A DNA stretch of 64,000 nt. Origin: a virus. Every line of letters begins with the position of its first letter. The first letter of the stretch is position 1. The stretch is taken from IMG/VR virus record IMGVR_UViG_3300033571_021402, positions 1 to 64,000 of that record; one strand, given 5' to 3'. This document shows positions 57,948 to 64,000 of the stretch, piece after piece. Below the pieces are notes generated by a model. That model did no database searches. It worked only from the letters and a program-made list of their open reading frames with translations, and was not told the origin of the DNA. Position numbers and translations under genes: made by a program.

Positions 57948-60900
57948 CTACTTTTTGCCAGAGGTTCTCTTCTTGCCTGAGAGTGTTTCCCCAGACTCGA
58001 TTCTTTCCCTAGCTGTCCTCAACTGCTCGTCGCTAAATATGTCGTCGATGGTGTAGCTGGTGCCGAATATTTCATTAAACCTGTCAACCATTGATTGCAT
58101 TTCTGCGCCAGAGAATCGCGGCTCATTTCCCTTTTTGGGAGACCATGGGGAGCCTTTCGCCGTGGCAGCAGCGCTCAGTGTCACGCCCATGTCCGTTGCC
58201 CCAGTGATTCTGTTCCGATTATCTCTGTTATTAAGTCTTGAATCAGGGAAACTCTTGTCAATGAACTCGTTTAATGCTTCATAGACAACATATTTTGAGT
58301 TTTTAAGTTCTGAATCAAAACGCTCGCCGGTATCTCCGTCTTTCCAGACTGACGAGGCGTCGGGCAGAACGCCGGTCCTAATCATCTGCGCAACGGTTGC
58401 AGTTGGAATTCCGTTCTTTGACCATTCATTGTTAATTCCGACATCGTCGGTACCAAATGCGGCAGAAAGTCTTTCTTGCAATCCCTTTTTCCACTCCGCC
58501 CTGTCTATGCCGAGATAGTCAAGTAATGGCTCGATTTCAAAGTCTTCTCGTGAAGTCTTGTCTGCGATTATTGCCTCGCCAGCGCGCGCAACCTGCTCAT
58601 CAGATGGGTTCAGAAGGTCGAATGATTCGCCGTATAGGTCAACTTCAGCCTCGGAATCACCCTTTGTTGCGCTGTCTGGGGCAAATCGTCCAGTTGCACG
58701 GAATTTAGAAACCTCGCTGACCTCACCTAGCTGAGCGTACTCATCCGGCGTCATTGACTCGTTCTCTTCCGTGTCAAACCAATGCGGGAAAGCGTCTTTA
58801 CCGAATGTCTCGATAATGAATCTGTCTCGCATATTTGCGCGTCCAGCATTCTCTCTTGCTAGGTCAACATATGGGATATTTTCCGTCGTGTCGCCATCTG
58901 GGGATGGGATAATTCTCTTTGCCTCGTCAGCCGTTACGGGGGCAAAATATCTCCATGCTGCAAGGTCTGGCTGTTTGCCGAGCTCGGCAACTAACAAACG
59001 AACTGCATCATGGTTGATACCGGCGTCTGGCTCCTTGATTTTTGCTGTGTCGGCAGGGCTCAGTCCGAGCATTTTAGCCAACTCTTCACGTGTTGCTGGC
59101 CTTGATTGCGTCCAGCGAATCGTGGTGCCGCCTTCAGTATTTTCCCGTGAGGTGAACTCCGTTGGTATCCGTATTGTTTCGGCGAGCTTGTCTACCGAAA
59201 GCATCCACGTCTCAGCAGAAGGATTCTCGTTTCTGGAGTTGTCGCCAACTCTTCCAACTCTGACGCGGTTCTGCTTCATCTGCATTGCCTTGCCAACATC
59301 CCTCATTGCCCCGCGCGTTCTTTGCTGGCGCTCATTTACTGAAAGGTCGTCAACATCGACATCGATGGCAATGCCACGCTTGCGGACGCCATCCCATGCC
59401 TGCATTGCGTACTGTAGAGCCTCGCGATTTCGTGGAGTATCTGGGTTGCCATCTATGCGTATGCCGGCAAGCTGCTGGGCGCTAAGTGTGCCTGGATAAA
59501 TGCTGCTTCCTGCGACGCGGCGGCTTCTGCGGCCAGGACGAGTGCCTGTCGCGCCGCTAGATAGGCGCATAGCTGTTCCATCGGCATTATCACCGTAATC
59601 CGCTTCCCCGTCTCCATCTATGTCATTGTCACGAATAGAGCCATCGATATCGTCATCTGTATCGATGTCGTCAGGTTCATAATCTTCTTTGTCTATGCCA
59701 ATTTCGTTACCGTTTTCAGACCCAGGACCATCAGTAATCATGTCGTCCGTGATGACAATAGGGCTATCGTCTTTTTCTTCCTTCTTATTCCCACGAGGTG
59801 GAAGGTTTTCAAAGTCAATATCCTCGAGGCGCGTTTCATTTAGTTGTTTATAGAATGCTGGCAGAGGTATCCCGCCATCATCGCTGAAAGCGCCTTTGTC
59901 AAGCTCCTGTGGGATGTGCCCATCTTTCACTGCCTGCGTCATTGCTGCGCGAATGTCTTTGGTCTTTTCATCATGCAAGTAGAATGCAAACGCTTTTGCG
60001 CCGGGGTCAATCATTTCCTTGGCGCGCGACATCGCTACGTGAACAAGGTTCGCTTCTTCCATGTAGCCGATAGATGCTTGACCAGGCTGTAGGGATTGGG
60101 CGATTGACTCCGCAGGGTCGCTCAGGTCTTCTGCTATTGCAACAAATCTCGACTCGCGACCCTTTGACAGCTGCATTGTTGTTATTTCAACATCTCCGCC
60201 AGCATGTCTTGCCTCATCGCGTAGCGCTTGACCAATTCTATTTAGAATGTCGGCGCTTTCTTCTAGCGTTGCCCCCTCGATAACAAAACCATCATAAGCG
60301 CGTCGCTTTGCGTTTCCTTTCATGCCCTTTTCGGCTCCAGCCTGCGGTTTTACTTTATCCTGAAGCCCGAGGCGCTTGATGATTTTTTCTAGGTCTCTTC
60401 TATAGCGTCCATTGCCGCCCTTGCGGTTTCCTGGAGGCTGGTTTGGAGACTGTGAGCCATCTGGATTATCGATTGGACGCCCAGTATCAGCGCCATCTCC
60501 AGTTATCAGAATACGCCCAGTTGGCTTTCCTGGTTTTTTATTATCTCCGCCATCGATTTCAAGCTGTGCATACACTGCTTGGCGACCATCATTTGCAAAT
60601 TTCGGCTGCGGTATTATTATTATTTGAGCCCTTTGGCTATCGATTGCCTGAACTGCCTCTGCAGCAGTTTTGCCGCGGGATATCCGAAGAACCTCTTCCC
60701 GTCCCGCAGTAAACGCATCTAGCTCAAGGGTCTTTCTTTCCGGGAGAAGACTTGGCGGTATAACCTTGACAATCTCTTTTCCTTTGTCGTTGGTCTCTCT
60801 TATCTGGCGCCCTTCAAGGAGGGTCAGCATGCCCATCGTTCCAAGTGGAGGGGCAGTTTTGTCGCCCTTGGGAGGCTCCATAATTAGCCTAAATGCAGTA

Positions 60901-63900
60901 TTTGCCTGCTGATATCCAGCTTGATTAAGAATTCTCTCCAAGCCCTTTGCATCATAAATCGGCCCAAGCCAGCTCGACTGTTCTGGAAGGCCAAACTTTT
61001 TCCTATATTCAGCTTTTGCAGTTGGCGACTTAAGTATGTAATCGAGATGTTTTGTAAATTTGAGCAATTCTTCCCATTTGCTCAATGGGATGATTACTTC
61101 TGGCAGCTTCGGCAACCCATTTTCGTCGCGCTCAACGGCATCGCTATTGATTACTAGGCGTACGAAGTTAAGGGCCTCGTTGATTATCTCTGCGTTGCTT
61201 CTACACAGAATCATTGTTGGTAGATTGCCCTTATCGGCTTCTTCGACTCTGTCAACAATCTTGCCAGCCTTGGGGCCGTATAGACTGTCTCTTAGCTCTG
61301 TTAGCGCAACATCTTGGGCATCGCGGTCCATTGCCGATATGTCAAGTTTTTTATCCGGCGTGGAGAATTTCTTATCTATGTCGGCAATCATTAGGGCGCG
61401 AGTTGCGTCGTCTACTTCATCTACCGGGTTATTACCTTTTCTGTCTTTTTCAGGGAGGAGGGGGTCGAAAAGTCTATTAATAACAGTCTGGGCCTGGCCC
61501 TTGACGTGTTTCCACGGGAGCTGGGGAACCCCCTGCTTGCGCAAGTAAAGATTTTGTTGCCCAAGAACAAGGTTAGCTAGATGCCCAATCACTTCCCCAT
61601 ATCTAAATGATTCTGTAATTGTCAATGCGTAGTCTGCATCCAGTGATTCAAGAATATTCTTTGCTTCGCGGAAAGCATAGACAGCCTGCCTATCGTCGCC
61701 CACAATAACAATAGGAAGATTTTTTCTGTTAGCGTCAAGAACGGCTTCTAGAACCTCGTTTGAGTCCTGTGCTTCGTCCACCATAAATGCGCCAAGTGGA
61801 TTTTCTTTTGTTGCCATTCTTTTTGCGAGTTTTGCCTCGTTGTTTTTGCTGCCTTGCTGTTTTTTAACAGAAGTAACAATCCACTCTGCGCCATCTTTAT
61901 CGACAATAACGTCGCCAACGGAGTACGAGTTTGGTATCTGGACCTTGTCTCTTGTTTGATTTTCGGTATGTGTTATAAGGCCTGGGTCGCTGCGAAGGTC
62001 GGGATTTGTCAACATCCACAGTTTGGCAATTGAATCCCGTGGCGGAAGCATGTTGTTGTTACCGTCAGACATTGCGTCTATCGCTTTTTGTAGGTAACCG
62101 ACCCATGAGTCTGGGATTTGCGCATCAGTCAAGACGGTGTCTACGGCGTGACGTTTTTTGCTTTGGCCCCTCTGTGTATCGAGTTCCTGCAGCACCCTTT
62201 CGGATGGTGTAAACATCCATTTTGCTGCTTTTTCTTCTTTTGATATATTCCAACGCTTAAGCGCATTGTTGAATACGTCTCCCATTTCCTCAATGGAGAC
62301 GAATGTGCCGTCTGGGAGATTGAAGCCAGTTACTTCATACTCCTCCATTTGGGGCTTTCCGTCAGGGCCACGAACAACCTTCCCCTTGGCGTCCCTCACT
62401 TTGCGGCGTCGCTTCTGGGTTATCTGGTCTGGCCACTTATCCATGCCAAGGAACTTGGCCCAGTCCGTGCCGTCGTCTAGACGCTCCCATCCAAGGGCTC
62501 TGTATCCAGGCTCTTCTCCTGAGAATGTTTCAAAAGAGCCATCAAATAGTTCTCTTACATAATCAAAAGGAATGAACTCTGGCTCATCTGGGGTTTTTTC
62601 TGCGCTGATGAATTTTGGATTCTTTTTTGCACCGCGCGTCTTTTTTGATTCTGCACCGAGAAGAGCGAATTGCATTTTCCTGCGCATCCCCACGCCGTAT
62701 CTCTCGTCCCCCTGGCCAAGCTTCAGAGACCAATACCAGAGCTTGTCGGTCGTGGAGATTCCGGTATTCTTGGGGAATTCAAGTTCTGCTTCGAGCTGGT
62801 TCTTTTTATTGAACACTGCATAGTAGATATTGCCAATTTGATTTTCTTTTGCAAGCTTGTCTACTGCCGCCTTCACCTCATCAGCAGACATACCAGAGAA
62901 ATCGACCTTGTATCTGTCCGCTAGATAGGCAAGCTGCTCGTCGCGTCTCTTATCGCCCTCTGGCCAAAGGTCAAACTCGCGCTGCAATGCCCACGCAATG
63001 CTCTTGAGTGTCGTTGTTTTACCAGTTCCGGCGCCGGCCAATATTGACAATATGCGCGGGTCTTTTTGTCTTATCAAGCGCATTGCGACATCCATGATGT
63101 CCCTCTGCTCATTTGTTGGCTCGTTTGCTAGACCAAAAGCAAACTTCATTGATATTTTTTCGTCTGTCCGCTCTACCTCTGGGACGCCATCTTTGCGCCC
63201 CTTAATTGGCCCGGCTGATTTACCACTGGCTAGACGACCGGATGGCGTTATTACAATTCCGTCCTTATTCTTCGACGGAGCATTTGGTGAGCGGTCAAAT
63301 GAGCGAAGCTCGCGTTCGGCGACGCTTAGATTGACTGCGTCTGGAACAAGAGCTTCAAATTCATCTGTATCCAACAGGTCTTCCATTGGTCCAGTTATTG
63401 TCGTGGTTGGCTTTATGCTTGGAGCGTCTTCGTAGCCGGCAAGCATCGGAACCTCAAACCACGTGTCCATCCTGCCCTTGCGCTCGTCGTCCGGTATTCC
63501 GGCGAGTCGGCGCATTGTCGCTGAACGATTAAGCAGGTAATCGTTTGCCTGCTGTGCCTGAAGAATTGCGCGATGAAGGGCGAGTGGGTCCTGCTTCAGT
63601 TTCTTCAGCCATGAGTTTAGGTAAAGAAGATGGTCTTCTCTGACGGTTGGCTCAAGACCCATTGCGCCCATTGCAAATGCTGAGCCAATTTCAGCAACAA
63701 GTTCCTCAAATGCATACTGTTCATCACCGAACTGCAAACCGAGCGTTCTGTTAAGTCTTGTTGGATGAGAAGTCCAGTGAATGGTCTCATGCATGGCGGT
63801 CCCATAGAAAGCAAGTGCATTTTCAAATTGCTCAAACGCCGGCATGTGTATTTTATCTGTTGATGGGCGATAGAAAGCCTGTGAACCCTTAGACTCAACA

Positions 63901-64000
63901 AACGCAGGACCAATCTCCTGAATTACGTTCTCAATATCCTGAAGCCGCTCTTCCTGATTTATCTCTAAATCATCAACTTTGTAGAACCTTTCAGGAAGGC
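57948..64000 (-). CDS. partial polyvalent protein: ArdC-like zincin and SF1 helicase
   Basis: At least 2016 residues; the frame is open to the right edge, so the N-terminus is missing. ATG 63845 is internal: residues before it (PSTDKIHMPAFEQFENALAF) are the conserved start of the ArdC-type metallopeptidase domain. Numbering from that Met: HETIHWT and EELVAEIG zincin motifs (18-75), RLASG at R204, UvrD-like SF1 helicase (Walker A AGAGTGKTT about 268, VDEAQDSNE about 690, GDDRQAVYAF about 715, SFRYGE about 745, VAMSRAKE about 1275), an acidic DNDIDGDGEADYG loop, RLSSG at R1427, then an unknown C-terminus. Confidence 0.85.
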   Translation of the reverse strand, partial: LPERFYKVDDLEINQEERLQDIENVIQEIGPAFVESKGSQAFYRPSTDKIHMPAFEQFENALAFYGTAMHETIHWTSHPTRLNRTLGLQFGDEQYAFEELVAEIGSAFAMGAMGLEPTVREDHLLYLNSWLKKLKQDPLALHRAILQAQQANDYLLNRSATMRRLAGIPDDERKGRMDTWFEVPMLAGYEDAPSIKPTTTITGPMEDLLDTDEFEALVPDAVNLSVAERELRSFDRSPNAPSKNKDGIVITPSGRLASGKSAGPIKGRKDGVPEVERTDEKISMKFAFGLANEPTNEQRDIMDVAMRLIRQKDPRILSILAGAGTGKTTTLKSIAWALQREFDLWPEGDKRRDEQLAYLADRYKVDFSGMSADEVKAAVDKLAKENQIGNIYYAVFNKKNQLEAELEFPKNTGISTTDKLWYWSLKLGQGDERYGVGMRRKMQFALLGAESKKTRGAKKNPKFISAEKTPDEPEFIPFDYVRELFDGSFETFSGEEPGYRALGWERLDDGTDWAKFLGMDKWPDQITQKRRRKVRDAKGKVVRGPDGKPQMEEYEVTGFNLPDGTFVSIEEMGDVFNNALKRWNISKEEKAAKWMFTPSERVLQELDTQRGQSKKRHAVDTVLTDAQIPDSWVGYLQKAIDAMSDGNNNMLPPRDSIAKLWMLTNPDLRSDPGLITHTENQTRDKVQIPNSYSVGDVIVDKDGAEWIVTSVKKQQGSKNNEAKLAKRMATKENPLGAFMVDEAQDSNEVLEAVLDANRKNLPIVIVGDDRQAVYAFREAKNILESLDADYALTITESFRYGEVIGHLANLVLGQQNLYLRKQGVPQLPWKHVKGQAQTVINRLFDPLLPEKDRKGNNPVDEVDDATRALMIADIDKKFSTPDKKLDISAMDRDAQDVALTELRDSLYGPKAGKIVDRVEEADKGNLPTMILCRSNAEIINEALNFVRLVINSDAVERDENGLPKLPEVIIPLSKWEELLKFTKHLDYILKSPTAKAEYRKKFGLPEQSSWLGPIYDAKGLERILNQAGYQQANTAFRLIMEPPKGDKTAPPLGTMGMLTLLEGRQIRETNDKGKEIVKVIPPSLLPERKTLELDAFTAGREEVLRISRGKTAAEAVQAIDSQRAQIIIIPQPKFANDGRQAVYAQLEIDGGDNKKPGKPTGRILITGDGADTGRPIDNPDGSQSPNQPPGNRKGGNGRYRRDLEKIIKRLGLQDKVKPQAGAEKGMKGNAKRRAYDGFVIEGATLEESADILNRIGQALRDEARHAGGDVEITTMQLSKGRESRFVAIAEDLSDPAESIAQSLQPGQASIGYMEEANLVHVAMSRAKEMIDPGAKAFAFYLHDEKTKDIRAAMTQAVKDGHIPQELDKGAFSDDGGIPLPAFYKQLNETRLEDIDFENLPPRGNKKEEKDDSPIVITDDMITDGPGSENGNEIGIDKEDYEPDDIDTDDDIDGSIRDNDIDGDGEADYGDNADGTAMRLSSGATGTRPGRRSRRVAGSSIYPGTLSAQQLAGIRIDGNPDTPRNREALQYAMQAWDGVRKRGIAIDVDVDDLSVNERQQRTRGAMRDVGKAMQMKQNRVRVGRVGDNSRNENPSAETWMLSVDKLAETIRIPTEFTSRENTEGGTTIRWTQSRPATREELAKMLGLSPADTAKIKEPDAGINHDAVRLLVAELGKQPDLAAWRYFAPVTADEAKRIIPSPDGDTTENIPYVDLARENAGRANMRDRFIIETFGKDAFPHWFDTEENESMTPDEYAQLGEVSEVSKFRATGRFAPDSATKGDSEAEVDLYGESFDLLNPSDEQVARAGEAIIADKTSREDFEIEPLLDYLGIDRAEWKKGLQERLSAAFGTDDVGINNEWSKNGIPTATVAQMIRTGVLPDASSVWKDGDTGERFDSELKNSKYVVYEALNEFIDKSFPDSRLNNRDNRNRITGATDMGVTLSAAATAKGSPWSPKKGNEPRFSGAEMQSMVDRFNEIFGTSYTIDDIFSDEQLRTARERIESGETLSGKKRTSGKK

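Noticed and set aside
63617-63913. Minus-strand frame near the right edge in another frame
   Set aside because: It overlaps the conserved ArdC-like coding frame and has no recognisable features.

Overview
The window looks like about 64 kb of a large double-stranded DNA bacteriophage of an actinobacterial host. A phage is indicated by an HK97-type major capsid protein inside a run of overlapping minus-strand genes, a tRNA cluster, a phage primase-helicase, ThyX, a class II ribonucleotide reductase, an HNH endonuclease and three giant multidomain proteins. An actinobacterial host is indicated by a WhiB-like protein, an Rpf-type transglycosylase, a DUF732-like lipoprotein, an MSMEG_6728-like protein, and many genes whose -10 hexamer lies 6-7 nt before the start codon, as in leaderless mRNAs. 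No portal, terminase large subunit, tail gene or DNA polymerase is visible, so the genome continues beyond the window; the last gene is cut by the right edge.

Layout. (1) 1-10.1 kb: very GC-rich from about 3.6 kb, with an SNF2 ATPase, a DUF932 protein and many small unknown genes. The intergenic spaces carry a dense family of GTAGATAA motifs (17 copies found), a 29-bp promoter family with an invariant 17-bp spacer, and small hairpins. (2) 10.1-12.2 kb: a two-gene cassette and a secreted lysin. (3) 12.2-16.4 kb: a tightly overlapping thyX-rmlA-rmlC-rmlB-rmlD operon for dTMP and dTDP-L-rhamnose. (4) 16.4-20 kb: ten tRNA genes, mostly with U34 anticodons, interleaved with small genes, plus one tRNA-like gene without a normal D arm. 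(5) 20-23.7 kb: thioredoxin, a putative DNA-repair protein, SSB and small genes. (6) 23.7-36.6 kb: a 3061-residue polyvalent protein, an HTH protein, primase-helicase and WhiB. (7) 36.6-42.9 kb: a histone H1-like protein, class II RNR, HNH endonuclease, tRNA-Arg, a staphylococcal-nuclease-like protein and a DUF6321-like protein. (8) 43-64 kb: major capsid protein and head-region genes, a 2401-residue polyvalent protein, an acidic PepSY-like protein and a partial polyvalent protein of at least 2016 residues.

The most striking signal is a short peptide, [R/K]L[S/A]SG, found 16 times (plus one TLSSG) in the three giant proteins and lying between recognisable domains: ADP-ribosyltransferases, zincin metallopeptidases, an exonuclease, a GNAT fold, a ParB-like domain and an SF1 helicase. 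I propose that it is a processing site which cuts these polyvalent proteins into separate effectors, perhaps during head maturation or after injection. A second unexplained system is the GTAGATAA motif family. Its orientation flips at about 6 kb, it forms part of a repeated intergenic module, and it also lies inside coding sequence.
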